64,000 bases of DNA from Candidatus Latescibacterota bacterium (GTDB lineage Bacteria > Latescibacterota > UBA2968 > UBA8231), in the NCBI GenBank assembly GCA_022826515.1, contig JAJDUT010000005.1, positions 1 through 64,000 of the forward strand, written 5' to 3'. How positions within the stretch are numbered: position 1 is the first letter of the stretch; the number at the start of each line of letters is the position of its first letter. The notes under the pieces are model-generated. The model was not told the DNA's origin. It saw only the letters and a program-made list of their open reading frames with translations, and ran no database searches. Of the stretch, positions 25,666 to 33,502 are shown piece by piece. Made by a program: the position numbers and the translations under genes.

Positions 25666-26592
25666 CTACTTAAAGTGGGACTTGATGCGGCCCCAGCTAT
25701 CGTCTTCGACCGCAGTCGAAGCGACAAAGGCCGGATCCGGTTCGGCTAGGAACCAATCGTTGACGGACGAGCAGCAATTGTCAAGGGTGCTCCAGTAGCC
25801 GCAGCAACCAGGGGTGCGATAGTTATTGAAGTCGCCGTCGTTGTCGATCTGGACGATAGAAATGTGGATGATCTGACCTTCTTCCAAATCCCATACTTCC
25901 ACATCGTCGGGCTGGTAGCCGCCCTCTTGGCCCTTGGGGTACGAGCCGATGGGCGTGAGACCCATTTCGTAGTAATAGGTGCTCTCGCCGAATTCGTCGC
26001 CATCCCAAGTGTAGTTGAATTCGAGCCAATCCGTGCCGGGCCAGATCCACTCGGTGCCGGTCAGCTCGCCCGGCCGCAACCAGAACCAGTCGCCGAGGGT
26101 CGGATGGACGGGCACCGCGAAGTTGTAGCGGGTATTGATGCCGATGTTTTCGTCGTTGATGTCGACGTAGCCGCCGTCATCGGCATAGGCGTCGTGGTTA
26201 TAGGTAAAGGATACCTCCCACGAATCGTCCTCGCTCCAGTGGCTGGTGCGATCCATGTTGTGCTCGTCGTCGAAGGTCTGGGTGGCCATATAGATCTTGT
26301 TGTCCGTCTCGTTCCAGCCGACCCGGTGCAACATGCTGAAGTCGGTGACGTCCCAGTCGGCGTTGCTCCAGCCTTCGGGCACTAGACCACGGGCGTCGTT
26401 GAAGACCGAGTTGTCGATGCCATAGGAAGCTGGCACCCCGTCCCAGTCGCCGTGATTGCCGTCAATGGTGGGGGTAGCCCCGTCGGGAAACTGGACGACG
26501 AACCAAACCGTGCCGGCGTCCCAGTGCGCTTGGCCCGTATTGGGCAGGGCCGCCAAGGCGAGAGCTGCAAAGAGAATAGCGATGCGCTTCAT
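25666..26592 (-). CDS. Small secreted CBM9-like protein
   Basis: A 308-aa protein with a signal peptide ending near NTGQAHWDAG. The region around PTIDGNHGDWDGVP, followed by VTDFSMLHRVGWNETDNKIYMA and WSEDDSWEVSF, resembles family-9 carbohydrate-binding domains that occur in periplasmic or surface sugar-binding proteins. It is very acidic and rich in Trp and Tyr, with a cysteine-rich TPGCCGYWSTLDNCC stretch near the C-terminus. An AAGGAGG ribosome-binding site sits 8 bases before the ATG and a strong terminator follows. Together these suggest high expression from a single-gene unit. Ligand unknown. Confidence 0.75.
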   Translation of the reverse strand: MKRIAILFAALALAALPNTGQAHWDAGTVWFVVQFPDGATPTIDGNHGDWDGVPASYGIDNSVFNDARGLVPEGWSNADWDVTDFSMLHRVGWNETDNKIYMATQTFDDEHNMDRTSHWSEDDSWEVSFTYNHDAYADDGGYVDINDENIGINTRYNFAVPVHPTLGDWFWLRPGELTGTEWIWPGTDWLEFNYTWDGDEFGESTYYYEMGLTPIGSYPKGQEGGYQPDDVEVWDLEEGQIIHISIVQIDNDGDFNNYRTPGCCGYWSTLDNCCSSVNDWFLAEPDPAFVASTAVEDDSWGRIKSHFK

Positions 26593-26627
26593 GAACCAAC
26601 CTCCTTTGGATGAGTTCAATGAACTAG

Positions 26628-26652
26628 AAAAAATCCTTCGTGCCTGCGAAGT
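26628..26652 (-). terminator. Weak hairpin with T-run upstream of the CBM9-like gene
   Basis: A 5-bp stem (CTTCG/CGAAG) with a 6-base loop is followed on the minus strand by six T. It lies between the DUF6785 stop and the CBM9-like start and could partly end the DUF6785 transcript or act as an attenuator. Confidence 0.3.
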
Positions 26653-26710
26653 TCTATTAAGAATAAAGCGAATGCGCCGCAAGCTCAAGCAAAAAGTAAG
26701 CGGAGTTCCG

Positions 26711-28651
26711 TTAGTAGTAGAGGGGGATGCGGTTGCCCACCATGCCGGTAAAGCCGTCGATGACCAACCAGACGCCGCCGATGACGATGTGGCCCAAGGC
26801 AAGGCCCAAGAAAAAAGGCAGGGTCTGGCGGTACAAACTTACCCCTCCGTACTTGAGCACCAAGCTCTTAAAAAGCCAAGCTAAAAAAAGCGTGAACCAA
26901 ATCCCGTCCATTACCCGGCCGTGGCTGACCAAGAACCCAAGCGGATGGAACGGCCACCACAAAAACTGATGCCGGGCCACAAGCAGCAGTCCCATAATCA
27001 GCCCTCCCCCGCCCATCCACAAGTACCCACTCAGGCTAGGACCGGTGGGATTGGTGATCTTTTCAAGGGCAAAGCGAGAGGGCTCTTCGGAGTAGTGTTG
27101 GGAAATGAGCAGGTTCATCGAGCCGTAGCGATAGGCGAGGTAAATGGTGAACCACGCCGACAGGCCTAAGGCGATGACCATGGCCAAGCCCACGGCCCAC
27201 GTCAGGCGGCGCTGACCGCTTTTCAGTTCGCTGCCGAGGCGCAGGCCGTGGGCTAGGGGGGCCATCATAAAGACCAACAGGTCGCCGCACCACACCATGG
27301 TGTAGCCGGTGGCGATCATGCCCTTTACGCCCAAAGCCGGCACGCCTACGCTAGACACGGCAAAGCCCGCTGGGATCATGTTGGCTTTGAAGATCGGCAG
27401 TCCGGTCTCGGAGATGACCCGGGCTAGGCCGATGAAGATGACCAAGCCAGCAAAGAGGAAAACCGGGACAATCCAAGCGGGAATGCCGGTCTGCCACAGC
27501 CAGAGCCATAGGCCGACAATGCCACAAGCTGCGCCGCAGACGGCGGCCCGATAGGACATGATCTCGTCGCCGTCTTCCACTGGGGCGTCTCGTCGCCAAG
27601 CCTTTTGTAGGACCCGTTTGAAATGAGGTCGGCCTATCCACAGCCCCGAGAGGACCAAGACGATGAGAGCTCCCATCATCTGGTGTCCCATGCCCGGTTC
27701 GGTCCACCAGCCCAATTCGGCTTGGGTGTCTTGCAAGCCGTAGTAAAATAGCAGCCCCTCCTGTAGCTGGTGCAGCAAATAAAAAAACCACAAGCTGAAG
27801 CCGATCTGAGTATTGATGAAATAACCAAAACCCAGCATGAGAAAATTGAGCCCAAAGGTCAGGAAAATACTCTGGCGAAATATGTCGACGGAGGATCTGA
27901 GGACGACTTGGGGGAACCAGGGGAAGTAGTTGTGCAGCGCAAAAAAACTCATAAAGACCACTGGGATGGCAAAGCCGATCCACATGGCCCAACTGCGGAA
28001 GAAGGGTTTTAACAGCCGGCCTTGCGGATCGTCGGCCATCATGGCCAGCGGCACCTGCATGAGCGGGTAAATCAGGCGCTCGTGTTCGACCCACTGGCGG
28101 CGCAAGATGACGCTGAGGCAGGTCACGGCTAGATACAGGGAGCAGTAGAGCAGCAGCCAAGCTCCCAAAGGAGGCAACCAATGCGCCCAAGGGATACCAC
28201 TGCCGCGGCTGGCTCCCTCGTAAAATTCTTTAACTGCTTCGGGGTTGGCTACCAAGATCCAGCTAGGTAGCCACGGATGAATTTGGCCGACCCAATCGTT
28301 TTCCGGGGTAGCGTAGTAGAAGGTGCCCGTAATCATGGGCATGAGCAGGCCGTTGACGCCTTTGGTGGGAATGGCCGCAGCCACCATCATCATGGTGAAG
28401 ATGGTAATCAGCTCGCCCCGCTGGAGGGCCCAGCCGCGTCGGCACCAGCCCAAGACCAGATGCAGGGTCAGCAGGAGCACAAAAAACAGGAAAAACGCGA
28501 TCGGGGTGGCCGAAGTCAGGGCCAGCGAAGTGCCTTGGATTAGCTGGCGTCCGTAAGGTGCGCCAATGGCAATGACGGCGCACAGGACGCAGCCGATGAA
28601 GATGCCGCGCCCGGTCACATGGGCAGCAAGAGGAGATTGCGAACGCGACAT
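26711..28651 (-). CDS. DUF6785 family multi-pass membrane protein (OPT-like)
   Basis: A 646-aa protein with about 14-16 hydrophobic segments. It opens with GRGIFIGCVLCAVIAIGAPY and has RGELITIFTMMMVAAAIPTKG, then YPLMQVPLAMM, and ends with GNRIPLYY. These are the segments seen in DUF6785/DUF6784 proteins, distant relatives of oligopeptide transporters. The substrate is unknown. It has a paralogue of the same length class at 33503-35479, sharing IPTKG, RGELITIFTMM and GNRIPLY at the same relative positions. It starts with ATG and has no strong Shine-Dalgarno. Confidence 0.82.
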   Translation of the reverse strand: MSRSQSPLAAHVTGRGIFIGCVLCAVIAIGAPYGRQLIQGTSLALTSATPIAFFLFFVLLLTLHLVLGWCRRGWALQRGELITIFTMMMVAAAIPTKGVNGLLMPMITGTFYYATPENDWVGQIHPWLPSWILVANPEAVKEFYEGASRGSGIPWAHWLPPLGAWLLLYCSLYLAVTCLSVILRRQWVEHERLIYPLMQVPLAMMADDPQGRLLKPFFRSWAMWIGFAIPVVFMSFFALHNYFPWFPQVVLRSSVDIFRQSIFLTFGLNFLMLGFGYFINTQIGFSLWFFYLLHQLQEGLLFYYGLQDTQAELGWWTEPGMGHQMMGALIVLVLSGLWIGRPHFKRVLQKAWRRDAPVEDGDEIMSYRAAVCGAACGIVGLWLWLWQTGIPAWIVPVFLFAGLVIFIGLARVISETGLPIFKANMIPAGFAVSSVGVPALGVKGMIATGYTMVWCGDLLVFMMAPLAHGLRLGSELKSGQRRLTWAVGLAMVIALGLSAWFTIYLAYRYGSMNLLISQHYSEEPSRFALEKITNPTGPSLSGYLWMGGGGLIMGLLLVARHQFLWWPFHPLGFLVSHGRVMDGIWFTLFLAWLFKSLVLKYGGVSLYRQTLPFFLGLALGHIVIGGVWLVIDGFTGMVGNRIPLYY

Positions 28652-28740
28652 GGGCTGGTTGGGATGGTGTGGAGGATGCTGGGCGATTCGCTGCGAATAG
28701 GCTACTAAGTTCTCTGCTAGATGCCAAATGCCGAGCGTGT

Positions 28741-30279
28741 TTACGGCTGGCGAAACTCTGGTTTTAGCTCGTAAAAGTTGAGATACTGCCTGGGGGCAAA
28801 CTGGACCGAACGGGGCTGGTAGTGTTCGAAAATCAACTCGGTGGAGAACATATCCTGTTCTCGCGCCCAGATGTGGGGATTGTCGTAGGGAATAAAGGGC
28901 CGTTTGCGGGGGTCGCGGGGCTGCTCGGTTACATCGACATTGCCCAGCAGGAGGTACGTGGGTCGGCGGAGGAGGACGTACTGACCGTCGTGCTTTTCGT
29001 GGCCGGCCCAGCCCCGGCCTAGGCCCGACAGGTCGCGTCGGGCAATGTGCCGGTCCGTCAGGCCGAGCATATCGCGCACTTCGAGCTTGGAGTAGTAAGC
29101 CACCGCGCCAATGGGCACGACGGCAATGCTAGCCCCTGTTGGCGCACTGGCAGCAAACCACTGGCCCACCTGGGTCCAGCGGGGAATTTCCACCTGTTGT
29201 TGAAATTGATATGCGCTGTAGTGCGACTTGAGGCGCGGCGGCGACCAGTGCGTATAAGCCCAAGCGCAGCCCAGCACTACCGCCAAGGCCACCCCGCTTT
29301 TGCGGGCTACTAAAAAGGGCTGCGCCAAGTCGGAGACACAGGCCGCGGCCAAGGCCGCAAACAGGGGCAGGGGAGCCAGCGCAAAGCGATACATGGGGAG
29401 GCCGTCCCCGCCCAGCCACGCGACGGCCAGCCAGAAGAGCAACCAGCCGACGGCCACCAAGCGCATCCCGGCCGTGCGGCGCAACAGGGCGAAAAGCGCG
29501 AGCCCAACCAGCAGGAGCAGGCCCTCGTAATCGGCGGCGTAGTCGCGCAGATAGTCCAAGCCGCGCTGTATTTGGGCCCAACCCCCCCCGGTTTTGGCGT
29601 AGTATGTATTGGGTAGCCAGTCTCCGTAGTACCAGCGGCGGAACCCCAAGAGAAGGGCGTACGGGCCGCCGCCAACAAGGAGCCACGGCAGCCATGAGCG
29701 GCCCTCACCCCGCTTGGCCCGCACGAGTTGGTGGCAGCCTAAAACAAGTAAGACCAGCAGACCCTCCGGTCGGGCTAGGGTAGCGGCGGCAGTCAAACTA
29801 GCTGAGGCCCAATAGCTCCCGGCCAAGGCGGTGGCAAAAGCAGCGGCAATTAGGCCGACAAAGAGCGCAGTCTCCATACCCGAGGCGGCCCAACAGGCAA
29901 AAGAGCCGTTAAAGGCCAGCAAGGCCGGAGCGATCAGGGCAGTCGGCGGGGTCGCCCCGCACTGGCGAGCTAGCCAATAGGTGATCGGGAGCGTCAGAAT
30001 CGAACAGAACAAGCCGAGGGCACGGGCGGTTTCTAGTAAATCGAAACCGCAGGCACCAAACCCGGCCAAAAGCAGGGTCCACAGCGGGCTGGTAAAGCCC
30101 TCGACGCGTTCTCCTGGATTGAAAACCAGCCCGTGTCCGGCGAGCAGATTGGCCGCGTAGCGCAGGCTGATAAAGGCATCGTCGGAGACGAAGTTGTAGT
30201 GCAGAACGTGGAGGACGTGTAGGGCGATCAGCGCGACCAAAGCCCCAGCAATGAGACGGTTTATAGGGGACTGGACCAC
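28741..30279 (-). CDS. GT-C family membrane glycosyltransferase
   Basis: A 512-aa protein with roughly 10 membrane helices. The first loop FVSDDAFISLRYAANLLAG and FNPGERVEGFTSPLWTLLL carry the acidic catalytic-type pair of GT-C enzymes. A C-terminal soluble domain of about 150 residues follows the last helix (KLEVRDMLGLTDRHIARRD). The donor is probably a polyprenyl-phosphate sugar. It starts with GTG, 3 bases after the preceding gene, with GGGAG 6 bases upstream, so it is co-translated with the oxidoreductase pair before it. No TPR tail, unlike the other GT-C genes here. Confidence 0.78.
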   Translation of the reverse strand: MVQSPINRLIAGALVALIALHVLHVLHYNFVSDDAFISLRYAANLLAGHGLVFNPGERVEGFTSPLWTLLLAGFGACGFDLLETARALGLFCSILTLPITYWLARQCGATPPTALIAPALLAFNGSFACWAASGMETALFVGLIAAAFATALAGSYWASASLTAAATLARPEGLLVLLVLGCHQLVRAKRGEGRSWLPWLLVGGGPYALLLGFRRWYYGDWLPNTYYAKTGGGWAQIQRGLDYLRDYAADYEGLLLLVGLALFALLRRTAGMRLVAVGWLLFWLAVAWLGGDGLPMYRFALAPLPLFAALAAACVSDLAQPFLVARKSGVALAVVLGCAWAYTHWSPPRLKSHYSAYQFQQQVEIPRWTQVGQWFAASAPTGASIAVVPIGAVAYYSKLEVRDMLGLTDRHIARRDLSGLGRGWAGHEKHDGQYVLLRRPTYLLLGNVDVTEQPRDPRKRPFIPYDNPHIWAREQDMFSTELIFEHYQPRSVQFAPRQYLNFYELKPEFRQP

Positions 30280-30282
30280 GGC

Positions 30283-30678
30283 TTACTCCCAATAGGCGAA
30301 AGGGTTGGCACAGGGGAGTTCGTAGGGGTCGTAGTAGGCGCGGTAGCCGACGGTCTTCGCCTCGTCGGCTCCATGCCAAAAGAAGTCGCTCGACAGCAGA
30401 AACTGCTGGCCGAGCCACGCCTCAGCTTGAGTATCGCCGGCACTGGCCCGGCGCAAAAGCGCGTGCTGGTCTCGCGCCAGCAGGTCTTGCGCGAAGCGGG
30501 CCAAGCCGTCCTCGTCTATCCGCAGGTAGGGCAGCAGGCGACGTACGGTTGCTGCGGTTTGTTCGGTCCAAGGGTCGTCGAACTGGCGCGGGCGGTAAAA
30601 CCACCGCCCTAGGCCGATGCCCAGCGACAGGGCGGCTACTGCTCCCAAGAAGGTGCGGCGCTTGTTCCAGGTCGCCAT
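30283..30678 (-). CDS. Small Tat-type partner of a GMC oxidoreductase
   Basis: A 131-aa protein starting with a Tat-like signal KRRTFLGAVAALSLGIG. The rest is helical (TVRRLLPYLRIDEDGLARFAQDLL) and ends with DPYELPCANPFAYWE. It resembles gluconate 2-dehydrogenase subunit 3-type small subunits, which accompany GMC flavoproteins. The GMC gene lies directly upstream with a 5-base gap. The ATG at 30678 was chosen over an earlier codon at 30711 because the twin arginines then sit at the N-terminus. Confidence 0.7.
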   Translation of the reverse strand: MATWNKRRTFLGAVAALSLGIGLGRWFYRPRQFDDPWTEQTAATVRRLLPYLRIDEDGLARFAQDLLARDQHALLRRASAGDTQAEAWLGQQFLLSSDFFWHGADEAKTVGYRAYYDPYELPCANPFAYWE

Positions 30679-30683
30679 AGTCC

Positions 30684-32108
30684 CTATGTCAGCAGGTGAT
30701 GGGCCGCCCACAGGGATAGGGCCGATAGGGTGAGAGTCGGGTTGACCGGCGAACTGGTTGGGAAGGCTCCGCCGCCCAAGACCAGTAAGTTGCGAACTTG
30801 GTGGTGGACCAGACCGCGATCGACGATGCTGCGGCGCGGGTCGGTGCCCATCGGTGTGGTGCCCAAGATGTGGTTCTCGGTGGGGGAGGGCCGGGGGTCG
30901 AAGTCGATTTTTTCTACTGGCAGGGGGCGCAAAATCTCGGGCAGGGCCTCCGCGAGCGCGTCAATGCCGCGCTGGGCGTACTCCGAGTGGTTCCGGTACA
31001 CGGTTTCGGGTTGGGCGGGATCGCCAGCAGCAATGCGGACGTGGTTGTGCGATGCGGGTAAGTCCTCAAAGAGGAATTTGAGTACTAGCCGCTGCCGCCA
31101 CTTGCCCCGTTCCAAGCGCAGGGTGGGCACGTTCCACGATTCAATCAGGCAGCCGGCCCGCTGCGACCGGTGAGGGCCGTCGTACAACATGTACCCGTGC
31201 CCGGTGATGCTAGTGCTGCCTTGGAAGTTCTCGACCCCGTCGAGATCTATGGTCGCGGAAACGGCGACTTGCTCGTGGAGGAATTTGCCCAAGAGGGGAT
31301 GGGACAAGTCCGAGCGCAGCAGAATGTGCGGATTGAACAAGGCATTGGCCCCCAAGACCACCAACTGTCCCTGCGCCTGGACTTCGGTACCGTCTTTTAT
31401 GTAGCGGACGCCTCGGGCCGTGCGGCCGGTGGTTTCCACGCTTTGGACGGCGGCCTCCAGTACCAACGTAACGCGGGGGTCGGCGTAGAGATGGCCCATT
31501 TCGTTGAGGACCGTAAACTTGGCGTCTATGGGGCACAGGTGGCACACGCCGCTGGCGCAGCAGGCAGGCCGTTGGGCCGTGGCCAAGCGCGCCCGGGCCG
31601 TGGGCTGGTGAAAAAAGAGTTCTGGATAGGCTTTTTTAAGTAGCTGATCGGGTTGGGAAAAGCGGTGAGGTGGCTGGGGATAGGGCTGGCTGCGGGGCTG
31701 GGGTGAACCATCGGCCGGCCCGGAGACGGCCATGAGTGCTTCGGCATGGCAGTAGAATTCCTCCAACTCGTCGTAGCTAAGGGGCCAGTCTGTGCCCACT
31801 CCATAGGTGGATTGCAACGCAAAGTCGCTGGGCATCATGCGCGGCGTCACCGCCCACCAGCAGTTGGAGCCTCCGCCTAGTGCTGGCGTGTAGAACCACT
31901 GTTTGCGGCGGTGGCGGTTGACAAAGGTGGTTTGGGGAGTCGTGCTGGCTGGTCGGCGGTGGCGCAGTTGCCAAGCATGGGTGTCGCGGCGGCCTCGCTC
32001 CAAGACCAAAATCCGGGCGTCGGCCCGGCACCGGGCCAGATAGGCGGAGAGAAAGAACGAAGAGGCAAAGCCGGTGCCCACGACAATGAGATCGTAGTCT
32101 TGATCCAT
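30684..32108 (-). CDS. GMC family oxidoreductase
   Basis: A 474-aa FAD enzyme. The dinucleotide-binding start is LIVVGTGFASSFFL, the FAD segment TPALGGGSNCWWAVTPRM lies near 75-95, and the C-terminal GMC segment holds HILGTTPMGTDPR and LGGGAFPTSSPVNPTLT with the catalytic histidine region. A four-cysteine stretch CCASGVCHLC near residue 195 could hold an iron-sulfur or haem-linked site, as in membrane-linked alcohol and sugar dehydrogenases. Paired with the Tat-type small subunit, it probably oxidises a sugar or polyol at the membrane. Confidence 0.85.
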   Translation of the reverse strand: MDQDYDLIVVGTGFASSFFLSAYLARCRADARILVLERGRRDTHAWQLRHRRPASTTPQTTFVNRHRRKQWFYTPALGGGSNCWWAVTPRMMPSDFALQSTYGVGTDWPLSYDELEEFYCHAEALMAVSGPADGSPQPRSQPYPQPPHRFSQPDQLLKKAYPELFFHQPTARARLATAQRPACCASGVCHLCPIDAKFTVLNEMGHLYADPRVTLVLEAAVQSVETTGRTARGVRYIKDGTEVQAQGQLVVLGANALFNPHILLRSDLSHPLLGKFLHEQVAVSATIDLDGVENFQGSTSITGHGYMLYDGPHRSQRAGCLIESWNVPTLRLERGKWRQRLVLKFLFEDLPASHNHVRIAAGDPAQPETVYRNHSEYAQRGIDALAEALPEILRPLPVEKIDFDPRPSPTENHILGTTPMGTDPRRSIVDRGLVHHQVRNLLVLGGGAFPTSSPVNPTLTLSALSLWAAHHLLT

Positions 32109-32117
32109 GCGCTGGTC

Positions 32118-33470
32118 CTAGTGGAAACAGGGCTGCCGACCGCTGGAGGCGACTGGGCGGAAATAGAGCAATTTGCGCAGCGGCCACGGGATCGGCTGCC
32201 GCAGTTGAGTACTTGGGGGAGCGCTGGGGCTGGCGTGCCGCTCATAGGTAAGCGAGGTAGTGGGGTGCTGCTGAAGCAAGGCGCGCACCTCAAAGAAAGG
32301 TAACATTAGTTTGCGCTGCGCCAGACTGGCCAAGAAGCCGGACGAAGAGTCCTTTATTTCTATTAGGTCTCGCTGGAAACCAAACAGTTGCACCCCAGCC
32401 GGTACCAGTAAGTGGTTACTCTTCCCCCCTTCGGTGCGCAGGTTGGAATACATGGCAAACGCCGTCTCGGTCTTGAGCCCCAAGTAGGGACTACACCCGT
32501 TGAGGCCGGTTAGCAGAGGCACCAAGAGCACGGGCCAAGGTCGGAACGAGAATGTGGGCCGCGCCGGAGGTGCTTTGGGCAGGAGGACGAAAAGGACGAT
32601 TAGGCCAGCGCTGTACAGCCCCCACAAGGGAAGCACCAACTCAGTCGGTGTGGCAATCAGGTCGTTTAACACGACCAAAAATCCCACCCCCACAACTACC
32701 GCGCCGACAGCGAGGAAACTTTTACCGAAAAAAGACATGTCCTCCCATCGCGCCGACTCAAAAAGACGCCGGGTTGGCCAGCCAGCATCGAGGCGCGGGG
32801 GAGCAAACAAAAACAGTAGGGCAAAAATCATGGAGGAGAAGTTGTAAAATTCGCTTATGGGATTAAAGCCGACCGCCGCGTGGAAGAGGAGCCCGAGTAA
32901 AATACCGGCGTTGCGGGTAGGGGCCCAGCACAGCAGGAGCGGAATGGCTGCTTCAACGGCTAGGGTGAGGTAGATGGGGACCGCTCCGGCCAAGGCGAAG
33001 GGAAGAGACTGGAGTTGGGCCGCGTAGAAGTGGACCGCGCAGCTTGTCTGGGGATCGAGGAAGTCGGCGTTGAGTTTGTGAAAGACGGCGAAGAAGTAGA
33101 GGATGATCAGTTCGAGCCGCACGATGGGGACAAAGGTTCGGTACAAGACCCCCGGCTCCACGGCGAATGTGCGCCCGCTCCACGCTAGTCGGGCGTAGGC
33201 CTGGAGGAGCGTCAGATTCACCAGCCCGGTGAAGAGCCAGTGATTGGAAATAAAAGGAGCCGTCGTCCAGCTTTCGCACATCTGTAGGACGGCTAGCAAT
33301 ACGAGGCGGTGCGGTTCGGAGGGTCGGTGGAGCAGATAGAGTGCGGCGGCAGCGAGTAGGGTGCTGAGCAACGGAGCCGGCCATGGGTCTTTGGCAACGA
33401 GGTGAAAAAGCGTTGCCAAGCCCCAGAGGACGCAGAAGATCGAGTACGTCTTTTGCTCGCTGGTCGGCAT
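32118..33470 (-). CDS. HTTM domain membrane protein
   Basis: A protein of 450 aa (462 if the TTG at 33506 is used) with about 10 hydrophobic segments. The segment ILYFFAVFHKLNADFLDP followed by SCAVHFY matches the HTTM family, which is related to the membrane part of vitamin-K gamma-carboxylase. The bacterial role is not established. The ATG at 33470 is given because it directly precedes the first helix. The TTG alternative would overlap the upstream DUF6785 stop as TTGA. The C-terminal 100 residues are soluble. Confidence 0.75.
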   Translation of the reverse strand: MPTSEQKTYSIFCVLWGLATLFHLVAKDPWPAPLLSTLLAAAALYLLHRPSEPHRLVLLAVLQMCESWTTAPFISNHWLFTGLVNLTLLQAYARLAWSGRTFAVEPGVLYRTFVPIVRLELIILYFFAVFHKLNADFLDPQTSCAVHFYAAQLQSLPFALAGAVPIYLTLAVEAAIPLLLCWAPTRNAGILLGLLFHAAVGFNPISEFYNFSSMIFALLFLFAPPRLDAGWPTRRLFESARWEDMSFFGKSFLAVGAVVVGVGFLVVLNDLIATPTELVLPLWGLYSAGLIVLFVLLPKAPPARPTFSFRPWPVLLVPLLTGLNGCSPYLGLKTETAFAMYSNLRTEGGKSNHLLVPAGVQLFGFQRDLIEIKDSSSGFLASLAQRKLMLPFFEVRALLQQHPTTSLTYERHASPSAPPSTQLRQPIPWPLRKLLYFRPVASSGRQPCFH

Positions 33471-33502
33471 AGCGGCACTAAGATAGAGAATCCGACCGGC
33501 GC

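Noticed and set aside
25864..26385. Plus-strand open frame of 173 codons
   Set aside because: It lies wholly antisense to the CBM9-like gene and its translation is low-complexity hydrophobic valine-rich sequence typical of antisense frames in GC-rich DNA.
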